Assembly (NCBI RefSeq): GCF_003002025.1
Contig: NZ_PVZB01000025.1
Span: forward strand, 1-64,000
Direction of reading: 5' to 3'
DNA: 64,000 nucleotides
DNA from: Paraburkholderia sp. BL25I1N1
GTDB taxonomy: Bacteria > Pseudomonadota > Gammaproteobacteria > Burkholderiales > Burkholderiaceae
Shown piece by piece: positions 47,238 through 56,049 of the stretch (position 1 is its first letter; each line of letters starts with the position of its first letter). The position numbers and the translations under genes are program-made. Under the pieces are notes generated by a model. It saw only the letters and a program-made list of their open reading frames with translations, was not told where the DNA came from and searched no databases.

Positions 47238-47729
47238 TCAAGGTGCGGCCGTCCCCGGCGACAGATGGCCCAGCGGCAACGGACCATTGCGTTTGAACGT
47301 GGTGAGCACGATATTCGAGCGCACGCTGTCGACGCCTGGCACACGCATCAGCTTCTTCATCACGAACGTCGACAGATAATTCAGATCGGGCGCGACAATA
47401 CGCAGGAGATAGTCGGCGTCGCCCACCACGGCATGACATTCCAGCACTTCAGGCAGCACATCAATCTGCTGCTGAAACTGCTCGATGATCGAATCGCCGT
47501 GGTGCTTCAACTTCAGACTGGTAAACGCGGTGACACCGAGCCCGAGCCTTTCGGGCCGCAGCACGACGCGATAGCCATCCACCACGCCCACCTGCTCCAG
47601 CCGCTGCAGACGCCGTCCAATCTGCGACGGCGACAGCGGCACCTGCTCCGCCAGTTGCTGATGCGTTGCACGGCCGAAGCGCTGAAGCACGTCCAGCAGT
47701 GCAAGATCGAAGTGATCTAGTTCTAACAT
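47238..47729 (-). CDS. Lrp/AsnC family regulator next to phenylalanine hydroxylase
   Basis: 163 aa from the ATG at 47729 (MLELDHFDLALLDVLQR); an ATG at 47744 is possible, and neither has a strong ribosome site. The N-terminal HTH (HQQLAEQVPLSPSQIGRRLQ) precedes a RAM ligand-binding domain (LECHAVVGDADYLLRIVAP). It is divergent from phhA, and a Lrp gene beside phhA is usual in this group, so phenylalanine- or tyrosine-responsive control is likely. Confidence 0.9.
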   Translation of the reverse strand: MLELDHFDLALLDVLQRFGRATHQQLAEQVPLSPSQIGRRLQRLEQVGVVDGYRVVLRPERLGLGVTAFTSLKLKHHGDSIIEQFQQQIDVLPEVLECHAVVGDADYLLRIVAPDLNYLSTFVMKKLMRVPGVDSVRSNIVLTTFKRNGPLPLGHLSPGTAAP

Positions 47730-47759
47730 GTTGGATATCCGCATTGAATGGCTCATTTA

Positions 47760-47778
47760 TGCATGATTATTGCATGAT
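47760..47778. promoter_or_regulatory. direct repeat TGCATGAT in the lrp-phhA gap
   Basis: TGCATGAT at 47760-47767 recurs at 47771-47778, 11 bases apart, one helical turn. It lies near the start of the Lrp-type gene and about 100 bases upstream of phhA, a suitable place for an Lrp-family operator. Confidence 0.45.
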
Positions 47779-47874
47779 CAACTCATAAACCGCCATCATT
47801 GCGCCCATTCCGCATTGCCGCCGCTCTACACTTGCATCACCCATATATAAGCCGTCACCGTAGAGCGCAGCATC

Positions 47875-48765
47875 ATGTCCACCGCCAATACCGCCAAACT
47901 GAAAGAGCAATTCGACGCCGGCCTCGAAACCCGCGCCGATTTCACCATCGACCAACCGATCGGGCGCTACGGCGCGGTCGACCATGCGGTATGGCAACAG
48001 CTTTACGCGCGCCAGACGGCGCTGCTCAAAGGGCGCGTCTGCGATGAGTTCCTGGCCGGCGTCGACACCATCGGTATGCCTGCCGACCGCATGCCCTCAT
48101 TCGACGAAATCAACGCGAAGCTCACGCCCGCCACCGGCTGGCAGATCGTCGCCGTGCCCGGCCTCGTACCGGACCAGGTGTTCTTCGAGCATCTGGCGAA
48201 TCGCCGCTTTCCCGTGACCTGGTGGATGCGCCGGCCGGACCAGCTCGATTATCTGCAGGAGCCGGACTGTTTTCACGATCTGTTCGGCCACGTGCCGCTG
48301 CTGATCAACCCCGTTTTCGCGGACTACATGCACGCGTACGGCCGCGCCGCGGTCGCCGCGCATGACGCCGGCGCCCTGCCGCTGCTCGCGCGTCTCTATT
48401 GGTACACAGTGGAGTTCGGGCTGATCCGGGACGCGGCCAGTCCGAACGGCGTGAAGATCTACGGCGCGGGGATCGTGTCGAGCAAGGGCGAAACGCTCTA
48501 CAGCCAGCAAAGCGCCGCGCCGAACCGCCTCGGCTTCGATCTCGAACGGGTGATGCGCACGCGCTACCGCATCGACACGTTCCAGAAAACCTACTTTGTG
48601 ATCGACGACTTCGCGCAGTTGCTCAACATCGCGCAAACCGATTTCGCGCCGCTGCTGGCAAGGCTTGCCGCCGAACCGCCCTTCGCGGCCGGCGACGTCC
48701 TCGAGCACGACCGCGTCATTACGCGCGGCTCTCAGGAAGGCTGGCCGGCCGACGGCGATATTTGA
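47875..48765 (+). CDS. phhA: phenylalanine 4-hydroxylase
   Basis: 296 aa, the monomeric bacterial form without a regulatory domain. The iron facial triad is His134, His139 (FHDLFGHVP) and Glu180 (YWYTVEFGL). It uses tetrahydropterin and oxygen to make tyrosine. The pterin product is recycled by the next gene. Start at 47875 follows an ordinary site. Confidence 0.97.
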   Translation: MSTANTAKLKEQFDAGLETRADFTIDQPIGRYGAVDHAVWQQLYARQTALLKGRVCDEFLAGVDTIGMPADRMPSFDEINAKLTPATGWQIVAVPGLVPDQVFFEHLANRRFPVTWWMRRPDQLDYLQEPDCFHDLFGHVPLLINPVFADYMHAYGRAAVAAHDAGALPLLARLYWYTVEFGLIRDAASPNGVKIYGAGIVSSKGETLYSQQSAAPNRLGFDLERVMRTRYRIDTFQKTYFVIDDFAQLLNIAQTDFAPLLARLAAEPPFAAGDVLEHDRVITRGSQEGWPADGDI

Positions 48766-48858
48766 GAAGCAGGCCGGCCGCGGGCAGACGTCATCCGTGA
48801 AAAAATAGGGATGCGCACGCTCACCGGCGTGCCCGTTCAGATCCAATGAGGTAGCACC

Positions 48859-49149
48859 ATGATTCAGAAACTGACTCCCGAAGAACGCGCCACGCAGCTC
48901 GCCGGCTTGCAGGGCTGGCAAGCGGTGGCGGACCGCGACGCGATCCAGCGCCAGTTCAAATTCGCCGACTTCAACGAAGCATTCGGCTTCATGACGCGCG
49001 TGGCGATCAAGGCGCAGGAAATGGATCACCACCCGGAATGGTTCAACGTCTACAACAAGGTGGAGATCACGCTGTCCACGCATGAGGCCGGTGGCTTGAC
49101 CGAGCGCGACATCAAACTGGCGACGTTTATCGACAGTATTACGGCGTAA
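48859..49149 (+). CDS. phhB: pterin-4-alpha-carbinolamine dehydratase
   Basis: 96 aa. The active-site motif MDHHPEWFNVYNKVEITLSTH (about residues 56-75) supplies His57, His58 and His75. It dehydrates the carbinolamine made by PhhA so that the cofactor can be reduced again. It lies 93 bases after phhA and is probably cotranscribed. Confidence 0.96.
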   Translation: MIQKLTPEERATQLAGLQGWQAVADRDAIQRQFKFADFNEAFGFMTRVAIKAQEMDHHPEWFNVYNKVEITLSTHEAGGLTERDIKLATFIDSITA

Positions 49150-49254
49150 TACAAAAAAGCTGGCGCGTCTCAGGCGTGTTTATGCGCCGACCATTGAGCA
49201 ATTCGGCAGCAATGAAAGGGCATTGCAGGTAATCCCTTGCCCAAACCTTCAGTT

Positions 49255-49479
49255 CTACAGGCTATTCTTAAGGTGCACGTAAGAATCCCACGCTTGCCTG
49301 GCAATCCCGTCTAAACGATCCAGTGATAGCGTGTGCTGACGCTGTACAATCAGCAGCGCATACGGCTTGGAGAGCGCGCTTGCCTCCTTGCACAGAACGA
49401 GTTCGTCGCCGCTCGAAGGTGAGCGGGCGCGCCAGAAGTTGATTGCGGCTTCCAGTTCGTGAATGCTTATCTCGGACAT
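49255..49479 (-). CDS. DUF3717 family protein
   Basis: 74 aa. ISIHELEAAINFWRAR at the N-terminus and SALSKPYALLIVQRQ in the middle match the small DUF3717 family of Burkholderiaceae, whose function is unknown. It is soluble, with no signal or membrane segment. It stands alone between phhB and the two-component system on the opposite strand. Confidence 0.8.
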   Translation of the reverse strand: MSEISIHELEAAINFWRARSPSSGDELVLCKEASALSKPYALLIVQRQHTLSLDRLDGIARQAWDSYVHLKNSL

Positions 49480-49718
49480 GACTTCGTGATCGCTTTCAGG
49501 AAAACGCCGGGTTGTCCGAAGTTATCCTGGCCCTTCGGGAGACTGGTGCGATGTGACAGGTTGAGAAGCGCCCGGTTGGCGTTTCGAGGCCGCTCGATGC
49601 CTGCTTCGTGGCCGCTTCGTGCCAGTTCGGTACGGCCACGCCGCATGCTGCCTGTGCAGCAGGCGCCCCGGCGAACCGCTTGCCCAAACGCCTAACCCAT
49701 TGTACTTGAGCGAAACTC

Positions 49719-50405
49719 ATGCGACTCCTTCTGATCGAAGATGACCGCCCCATCGCACGCGGCATCCAAAGCAGTCTCGAACAAGCCGGCTTCACCGTCG
49801 ACATGGTCCACGACGGCATTTTCGCCGAACAGGCCCTTACGCAAAATCGCCATGAGCTGGTGATCCTCGATCTGGGTCTGCCCGGCATCGACGGCATGAC
49901 GCTGCTCTCGCGCTTCCGTCAGAGCAATCGTCACACGCCGGTGATCATCCTCACCGCGCGCGACGAGCTGAACGACCGCGTGCAAGGCCTGAATTCCGGC
50001 GCCGACGACTACATGCTGAAGCCGTTCGAGCCCACCGAGCTCGAAGCGCGCATCCGCGCGGTCATGCGCCGCAGCGGGCCGCACGGCGACATGCCGCGTC
50101 CGGAAGTGTCGCTGGGCGGTGTGCGCCTGTCGGGCGTCGATCGCCGCATTTTCAACGACGACAAGCCGCTCGAACTCTCGCCGCGCGAATTCGCTGTGCT
50201 TGAAATGCTGCTGCTGCGTCATGGCCGCGTGGTCAGCAAGGCACAGCTGCAAGACCATCTGACGCATTTCGGCGGCGATCTCGGCGACACCGCGATCGAG
50301 GTCTATGTGCACCGGGTTCGTAAAAAGCTCGAAAACTGCCGTGTCGAGATCGTCACGGTACGCGGCTTCGGTTATCTGTTGCAGGAAATCCGTCAGGCCG
50401 CATAA
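49719..50405 (+). CDS. OmpR/TctD-type response regulator
   Basis: 228 aa. The receiver domain has acidic residues Asp8/Asp9 in LLLIEDDR and the phosphorylated Asp51 in VILDLGLPGIDGM; the conserved Thr and Lys lie in ILTARDEL and MLKPFEP. The C-terminal winged helix (LSPREFAVLEMLLLRHG, IEVYVHRVRKKLE) binds DNA. It precedes the sensor kinase gene on the same strand and forms a pair with it. Confidence 0.95.
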   Translation: MRLLLIEDDRPIARGIQSSLEQAGFTVDMVHDGIFAEQALTQNRHELVILDLGLPGIDGMTLLSRFRQSNRHTPVIILTARDELNDRVQGLNSGADDYMLKPFEPTELEARIRAVMRRSGPHGDMPRPEVSLGGVRLSGVDRRIFNDDKPLELSPREFAVLEMLLLRHGRVVSKAQLQDHLTHFGGDLGDTAIEVYVHRVRKKLENCRVEIVTVRGFGYLLQEIRQAA

Positions 50406-50539
50406 TCGTCGTGAAGGCCGCACGCTACGTTGCGGCCTGACGACGCCAGGCCGGCGCCGCGCACTCGGTGCGCACTTCGCCGGCATCCGGCGATATTTCG
50501 CGGTGCTTGCGCCGTTGCTACTTTCCCGCGCGTTCGATC

Positions 50540-52045
50540 ATGCCCCAGCCGGCCGCCAATAGTCTGCGCCGCACGCTGCTGCGGCGCCTCGCTGCTCCCC
50601 TTTCGCTGCTCGCGCTCATGAGCGGCCTGATCGCCTACTGGCTGGCGTGGCAGTACACGCAGCACGTGGTCGACCGTTCGCTCGCCGATCTCGCCACCGC
50701 GATTTCCAAGCAGATCCAGATTGCCGGCCCGGATGCACGCATCACGGTGCCGCCGCTCGCGCAGGCCATGTTCTCGGACCCAGTCGAGCACCTCGTCTAC
50801 CGGATCAGCACCGGCGAAACGGAAATTGCCGGCGATCACAATCTTCCGCTGCAAGGCACGAGCGTGCGGCGCATGCATTACGCGTATGTATTCGAAACGC
50901 AGCATCAAGGCGTGACGGTGCGAGTGGCGCAGGTCCGGGTCGATCAGCCGACGGGTAATCCGATCGTCGTCGAAGTCGGTCAGCCGGTGCATCACCGGTT
51001 TCGCATTGCCGCCGAATTTCTGGTCGCGATCATGATGCCGCTGCTGTTGCTGCTGCTGGCGGGCTGGGTGATCGTATGGCGCGTGGTCAATCAGCAGCTC
51101 AATCCGCTTACCGATCTTGCCGATTCGCTGAACCGGCAAACTCACACGTCGCTCGAACCGGTCGATGAAACCTATGTGCCGGTCGAAATTCGCCCGCTGA
51201 CCGGCGCGTTGAATGCGTTGCTCGGCCGCTTGAAAACGGCGCTCGACGGTCAGCGCAAGTTCATCGCCGACGCCGCGCATCAACTCCGCACGCCGCTCAC
51301 CGCCGTCAAGCTGCATGCGGAGCAGGCGGCCATCGCGCGCGATCCGCAGCAAACCCTGGCCGCCGTGCGTGAACTGCGCGCCGCGGCTGATCGCGCCGTG
51401 CGGCTGTCCAATCAACTGCTCTCGCTCGCACGTGCCGAGCCGGGCGAACAGGCGGCTCGCTTCGTCAACGTGGACATGGCCGCGCTCGCGTTCGACACAG
51501 GCGCCGAATGGGTGCCGCGTGCGTTGACGTTCCACGTCGACCTCGGTTTCCAGCGTCTGGACGACCCGAGCAACGGCCATCCGCTGATGGCGCGCGGCAA
51601 TCCCGTGCTGCTGCACGAAGTACTCGCCAATCTGCTGGATAACGCGCTCAAATACGTGCCGCCGTCGCGCTTCGACGGCGGCCGCATCACGGTGACGGTG
51701 TCGCAAACGGTAATCGACGAATTGCGCATGGCGGAGATCATCGTCGAAGACAACGGACCGGGCGTGCCGCGCAACCAGCAGGCCGATCTCTTCAAGCGGT
51801 TCTTCCGCGGCGACGGTCAGACCGACGCCGGCGTGGATGGCGGCGCCGGTCTCGGCCTCGCGATCGTCCACGACATCATGGTGCTGCATCACGGCAGCGT
51901 GCATTACGAGGATGCCCCAGAAGGCGGCGCACGTTTCATCGTGCGCATTCCGCTAGTGCCGATCACTGTTCAGAGCGATGTAGAGGTGGTTGAACCGAGG
52001 CGCCCGGCAAAAAAATCGGCGCACTCGGCGCCGTTGGATATCTGA
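50540..52045 (+). CDS. TctE-type sensor histidine kinase
   Basis: 501 aa from the ATG at 50540. A first membrane segment (about 19-38), a periplasmic domain of about 120 residues (2CSK_N type), and a second segment (about 157-181) precede a HAMP-like linker and the H-box with His247 in ADAAHQLRTPL. The ATPase domain has LLDNALKYVPP (N box), VEDNGPGVPR and GAGLGLAIV. The TctE subgroup often senses tricarboxylates or related small acids, but the ligand here is not known. Confidence 0.94.
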   Translation: MPQPAANSLRRTLLRRLAAPLSLLALMSGLIAYWLAWQYTQHVVDRSLADLATAISKQIQIAGPDARITVPPLAQAMFSDPVEHLVYRISTGETEIAGDHNLPLQGTSVRRMHYAYVFETQHQGVTVRVAQVRVDQPTGNPIVVEVGQPVHHRFRIAAEFLVAIMMPLLLLLLAGWVIVWRVVNQQLNPLTDLADSLNRQTHTSLEPVDETYVPVEIRPLTGALNALLGRLKTALDGQRKFIADAAHQLRTPLTAVKLHAEQAAIARDPQQTLAAVRELRAAADRAVRLSNQLLSLARAEPGEQAARFVNVDMAALAFDTGAEWVPRALTFHVDLGFQRLDDPSNGHPLMARGNPVLLHEVLANLLDNALKYVPPSRFDGGRITVTVSQTVIDELRMAEIIVEDNGPGVPRNQQADLFKRFFRGDGQTDAGVDGGAGLGLAIVHDIMVLHHGSVHYEDAPEGGARFIVRIPLVPITVQSDVEVVEPRRPAKKSAHSAPLDI

Positions 52046-52109
52046 CTGTCTGCAAGCTCGACGGGCGTCTGAATCGATCGCCAACGTGATCGATCAGACA
52101 GCCCAAACA

Positions 52110-52628
52110 TCATTTCTTCTTCGCTTTCTTCGCCGACGTTTTGCCCTTGGCCGCCGACTTCCCGGACTTGCCCTTCTCCTTCTCCGGCGCCGCCAGCATC
52201 GTGCCGCGGCACTTGCGCGCGCCGCAACGGCATTCGTATTCCTTCTTGAGCTTCTTGGTCTGACGCGCGTCGATCACGAGGCCGTAATCGTAAAAGACCT
52301 CCTCACCTTCCGCGATATCGCGCAATGCGTGCACGTATACGTGACCGTCGATTTCTTCGGCTTCGCAGTTCGGCGCGCAGGAATGGTTGATCCAGCGCGC
52401 GCTATTGCCGTTCACTTTGCCGTCGATGACCTTGCCGCTGTCGAGTGCGAAATAGAACGTGTGATTCGGTTCGGCCGGATTATGCGGATGACGGCGCAGC
52501 GCTTCTTTCCAGGAGATCCGCTCGCCTTTGTATTCGATCAGGCGCTCGCCGGCCGCAATCGGTTCGAGGGCAAACACGCCTTTGCCGTGCACACCCGAAC
52601 GGCGCACGGCGATCCTGCGTGAACTCAT
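52110..52628 (-). CDS. SET domain protein lysine methyltransferase
   Basis: 172 aa. The SET core shows GVHGKGVFALEPIAAGERLIEY-type opening, RWINHSCAPNCEAE (NHSC at about 81-84) and GEEVFYDYG with the catalytic Tyr (about 113-115). A post-SET zinc motif follows (CRCGARKCRG, with Cys88 as partner). Residues from about 148 to the end are a Lys-, Ala- and Ser-rich tail like a histone tail, which could bind nucleic acid or be methylated itself. Bacterial SET proteins are uncommon outside Chlamydia and some Burkholderia and Xanthomonas; the target is unknown. Confidence 0.92.
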   Translation of the reverse strand: MSSRRIAVRRSGVHGKGVFALEPIAAGERLIEYKGERISWKEALRRHPHNPAEPNHTFYFALDSGKVIDGKVNGNSARWINHSCAPNCEAEEIDGHVYVHALRDIAEGEEVFYDYGLVIDARQTKKLKKEYECRCGARKCRGTMLAAPEKEKGKSGKSAAKGKTSAKKAKKK

Positions 52629-52843
52629 TGAATGAATCCTTGTGAAGAACTGGGGGTGAAGTTTGGCAGCCGTCGATGCCCGCGTCTCGCGCGCTGCTTT
52701 TTTCTGCCGCGGATAGCAAACGCGGCGCCTTGCGAGCGCCGCGTCGACCTGCGACGCACGTGCGCCACAACCGGCATCCTACACGCTGAAGACGGCTTCG
52801 TTCAACCGTCAAAAAGACGCGCGCCGTTGACGGCTGGCCAACT

Positions 52844-53956
52844 TCACCGTTGTCCGAACGAAATGTCGCCGAACAATGCCTTTTGCTCGCGCGGTTGCGA
52901 ACGCCAGTACTGCGGCGGCGCTTCGACCGTCGCACCGAGCTGCGCCGCGGCGTGCCACGGCCAACGCGGGTTGTACAGCAACGCGCGGGCCATCGCGATC
53001 AGGTCGGCGTCGCCGTCTTCGATCAGTTGTTCGGCGTGCAACGGGTCGGTGATGAGGCCCACGCCGATGGTCGTGAGGCCGGTTGCTTCCCTAACCGCCT
53101 TGGCAAAGGGGATTTGATAACCGGGTTCAAGCGGAATCTTCTGCAACGGCGAGACACCGCCGGACGACACGTCGATCCAGTCGCAGCCGCGCTTTTTCAG
53201 CTCCTGGGCGAACGCGATGGTGTCTTCCAGCGTCCAGCCGCCTTCGACCCAGTCCGTCGCGGAGACACGCACGCCGACCGGTTTGTCGGCGGGAAAGGCA
53301 GCGCGCACGATATCGAAGATTTCAAGCGGAAAGCGCATGCGATTTTCCAGCGAGCCGCCGTAGTCGTCGTCGCGCTGATTGGCGATCGGCGAGAGGAACT
53401 GATGCAGCAGATAGCCGTGCGCCGCGTGCACTTCCAGTCCATCGACACCGAGCCGCGCGGCACGGCGAGCCGAGGCCGCGAATGCTTCGCGGATGCGGTT
53501 CAGCGCAGGCGTGTCGAGCGCCAGCGGCGGTTCTTCGCCGGCCTTGTGCGGCAACGCGGACGGCGCGAGCGGCAGCCATCCGCCTTGCGACACTGGAATC
53601 AGCTGGCCGCCTTCCCACGGTGCGTGGCTCGACGCCTTGCGCCCGGCGTGCGACAGCTGCATCGTGACCTTGATGTGCGAATGCTTGCGGATCGCGGCCA
53701 GCACGGGCACGAGCGCGGCTTCGGTGACGTCGTCCCACAGGCCGAGATCGCCTGGTGTGATGCGACCGTCCGGCTCGACCGAGGTCGCCTCGATGCACAG
53801 CATGCCGGCACCGGATAACGCCATGCTGCCGAGATGGATCATGTGCCACGCGGTTGCCTCGCCACGGTCGGCGGAATACTGGCACATCGGGGACACGACG
53901 ATACGATTGGGAAGCGTCACGCTACGCAGCGTGAGCGGAGAAAAAAGCGCGCTCAT
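52844..53956 (-). CDS. NADH:flavin oxidoreductase of the Old Yellow Enzyme family (NamA/YqjM-like)
   Basis: 370 aa beta/alpha barrel binding FMN. The N-terminus (LFSPLTLRSVTLPNRIVVSPMCQYSA) has the Cys near the flavin typical of the thermophilic-like class. GVDGLEVHAAHGYLLHQFLSP holds the two His residues that bind the substrate carbonyl. It reduces the C=C bond of enones with NADPH. The physiological substrate is not evident. Confidence 0.93.
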   Translation of the reverse strand: MSALFSPLTLRSVTLPNRIVVSPMCQYSADRGEATAWHMIHLGSMALSGAGMLCIEATSVEPDGRITPGDLGLWDDVTEAALVPVLAAIRKHSHIKVTMQLSHAGRKASSHAPWEGGQLIPVSQGGWLPLAPSALPHKAGEEPPLALDTPALNRIREAFAASARRAARLGVDGLEVHAAHGYLLHQFLSPIANQRDDDYGGSLENRMRFPLEIFDIVRAAFPADKPVGVRVSATDWVEGGWTLEDTIAFAQELKKRGCDWIDVSSGGVSPLQKIPLEPGYQIPFAKAVREATGLTTIGVGLITDPLHAEQLIEDGDADLIAMARALLYNPRWPWHAAAQLGATVEAPPQYWRSQPREQKALFGDISFGQR

Positions 53957-54030
53957 GGATTACGCCCAGTAGAAACCCGAGAGCGATCGAGCATAGCACC
54001 GCAAGTGATTTAGTGCTGGCCCATAGCCAT

Positions 54031-54744
54031 TCAGGGTTTCGCCTCGACCTGATCGAGCCACTCGCCGAACATCCGGCACGCGGCGGCTTCGAGCGCGGGA
54101 CCGAATTTCGCGGTCTCGGCCCGCAACTGGCGCGCGTCGATGCCGTGGCCAACCAGTTCGCCCGCGTTGCCGATCAGCCAGGGCTCGAAGCGATCCGTCC
54201 GGATCTCCGGATGACACTGCAGGCCCAGCACATGATTGCCCCAGGCGAACGCCTGGTTTTCGCAAGCCGGCGTCGACGCAAGCCGCGTTGCCTTGTCAGG
54301 CAGATCGAAGGTGTCGCCGTGCCAATGCAGCATGGAGGTCTGCGCGCCGTCCAGATGACGGACCGGCGAAGCGCGGCCGGCGTCGGTCAGCGTAAGCGGC
54401 GACCAGCCGAGTTCGGTTCGACCCGCGGGATAGACGCGAGCGCCAAGAGCACGCGCGATCAATTGAGCGCCGAGGCAGATGCCGAGAGTCGGCAAACCCG
54501 CAGCGATGCGTTTCTCGATCATGGACAGCAACGGCACGAGCGTCGGATAAAGCGCGTCGTCGGTTGCGCTGATCGGGCCGCCGAGCACCACCATCAGCGA
54601 CGCGGAAACCGGGTTCGGCGCTTCGATGCGGGCGAAGCCCACGTCGAGATAGCGGACCGGGCGCCCGCGCTCGCCGAGCACCAGCTCAAGACTGCCCAGA
54701 TCCTCGAAGTGCACGTGGCGAATGGCCAGAACTTCGCGATTCAT
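54031..54744 (-). CDS. class I glutamine amidotransferase
   Basis: 237 aa. The nucleophile elbow is LGICLGAQLIARALG with Cys90, and GLQCHPEIRTD has the catalytic His and Glu. It is a free-standing GMP synthase-like amidotransferase, a group that often acts in amine or polyamine breakdown or in detoxification, but the acceptor is unknown. It lies 74 bases upstream of the OYE gene on the same strand, so the two may be cotranscribed. Confidence 0.88.
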   Translation of the reverse strand: MNREVLAIRHVHFEDLGSLELVLGERGRPVRYLDVGFARIEAPNPVSASLMVVLGGPISATDDALYPTLVPLLSMIEKRIAAGLPTLGICLGAQLIARALGARVYPAGRTELGWSPLTLTDAGRASPVRHLDGAQTSMLHWHGDTFDLPDKATRLASTPACENQAFAWGNHVLGLQCHPEIRTDRFEPWLIGNAGELVGHGIDARQLRAETAKFGPALEAAACRMFGEWLDQVEAKP

Positions 54745-54871
54745 CGGCCTGTCCCACCTTCAGGTTGACTAAAGACTTGCCGCCACGCGGCACCAGTCGG
54801 CTGACGGGCGGCAAACGCCGCCCGCTGAAGCCGGCTTGGCAGTGTAGCGGATTGTCCCGGAAGAAGCCGCC

Positions 54872-55510
54872 TTATTGGGCGAAGATCTTCCAGGTCTTCT
54901 TCTGGGTGGCGACGTCGGCCATCTCATACACCGAGCAGTCGAGGCGCAGATCCGTATCCGACATGTTCAGGTCGAGCAACGCGCAATGATGCGGCGTCTT
55001 CTTCGGGTTCTTGCTCGGCTCGAAATGCGTGCAGCTCAGACACATGCGGTGCGGCGGAATCGTGCCTTGCGCTTCCAGCTGATGAACGGTCTTGAGCAGC
55101 GTGCGATAGAACACAGCCTGCTCGTCCTCACGCAGCGTGCCGACCGCCTTGGCCAGGAAGTCCGGCCATTGCGCCGCGCGCTTCGCAGCCGTACGGCCAC
55201 GAGCCGTCAGGCGGACCGCGAGGGCACGGCCGTCGTCGAGGGCACGGCGCTTTTCGACCAGCCCTTTGGTTTCGAGCGTGCTGACTGCATCACTTGTCGT
55301 CGCGGCGGTGAGCGCCGTTTCGCGGGCAATTTCGCCGAGACGCATCGGGCCTTTGCGCTGCATCAGCAAGACCAGAATTTCGCCCTGGGTGGGTGTCAGG
55401 CCAGCGCCCTCCGCCCATTCCCAAGCCTGGCTCCGCATCGCCGTGCTCAATCGCAATAGGCTGTGGGTCACCCGCCCGGTCGCCTGTTCTCCGTATACGC
55501 CTTCGCTCAT
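54872..55510 (-). CDS. MarR family regulator with C-terminal four-cysteine tail
   Basis: 212 aa. Residues about 14-145 are a MarR winged helix (LTPTQGEILVLLMQRKGPMR, TLETKGLVEKRRALDDGRAL). The additional C-terminal 60 residues contain Cys157 and Cys160 (MCLSC), Cys176 (PHHC) and Cys192 (RLDC), spaced CxxC-x15-C-x15-C, with His162, His174 and His175 nearby. Such a cluster could bind zinc or an Fe-S centre or act as a thiol sensor. The nearest divergent gene is 540 bases away. The same tail may be normal for a MarR subgroup of this genus. Confidence 0.9.
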   Translation of the reverse strand: MSEGVYGEQATGRVTHSLLRLSTAMRSQAWEWAEGAGLTPTQGEILVLLMQRKGPMRLGEIARETALTAATTSDAVSTLETKGLVEKRRALDDGRALAVRLTARGRTAAKRAAQWPDFLAKAVGTLREDEQAVFYRTLLKTVHQLEAQGTIPPHRMCLSCTHFEPSKNPKKTPHHCALLDLNMSDTDLRLDCSVYEMADVATQKKTWKIFAQ

Positions 55511-56049
55511 AATCTTCGATTGGTTTATTTACAGCTTTCGTACGACGCCGGCGAACTGCTTGCCGACCGCGCCCGTAGCCTGTGTGGGGTAGCCTCGCCC
55601 AACTGCGGACAAGACGGTTTTCTACTATCTCAAAAATTTACCGCCTTGCAAGGCAAAGCAGCGGAAACGACATTCTATGCGAGAGCGGCGAATCGTACAG
55701 CTAAGTTATTCAACACAAGTTGTGGATAACCACGGGAAAACTCAGGGATGGCTTGTGCGCCGATTCTTGATAAGCACCCAAGCCTGATCAGCCTGTCACA
55801 AAGTTGTCCTCGTATACCGGCGCCGATGCACCCTCGATCAGCTCAGTTACGGTTTACGCAGCGCGTTGACTTTGCAGGGAATTATTCAGTTGTCCACAGG
55901 CAGATGCAATGCTTGTTAACTACTACTACGTTTGTATACATTAACGGTATAAAAACCTAAGGCACGCCGAGCTGGAAAATTAATTTATTGAAAAAAACCC
56001 GCTCGAGGCGGGTTTCCTTACGATTTCACGCAGGCCATCAAGCCTGCGG
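55511..56049. other. intergenic region with a DnaA box and a terminator
   Basis: A perfect DnaA box TGTGGATAA lies at 55721-55729 and a one-mismatch TTGTCCACA lies near 55890. The terminator at 55991-56018 ends this region. It is AT-richer than average at about 55660-55980. A reading frame at 55748-55960 is not convincing. Confidence 0.55.
55991..56018 (-). terminator. terminator of the YbdK-like ligase gene
   Basis: On the minus strand AAACCCGC/GCGGGTTT with a five-base loop runs into seven T, 32 bases after the stop at 56050. Confidence 0.87.

Noticed and set aside
55748..55960. 70-codon plus-strand frame near the DnaA box.
   Set aside because: No family, weak start and AT-rich noncoding composition.
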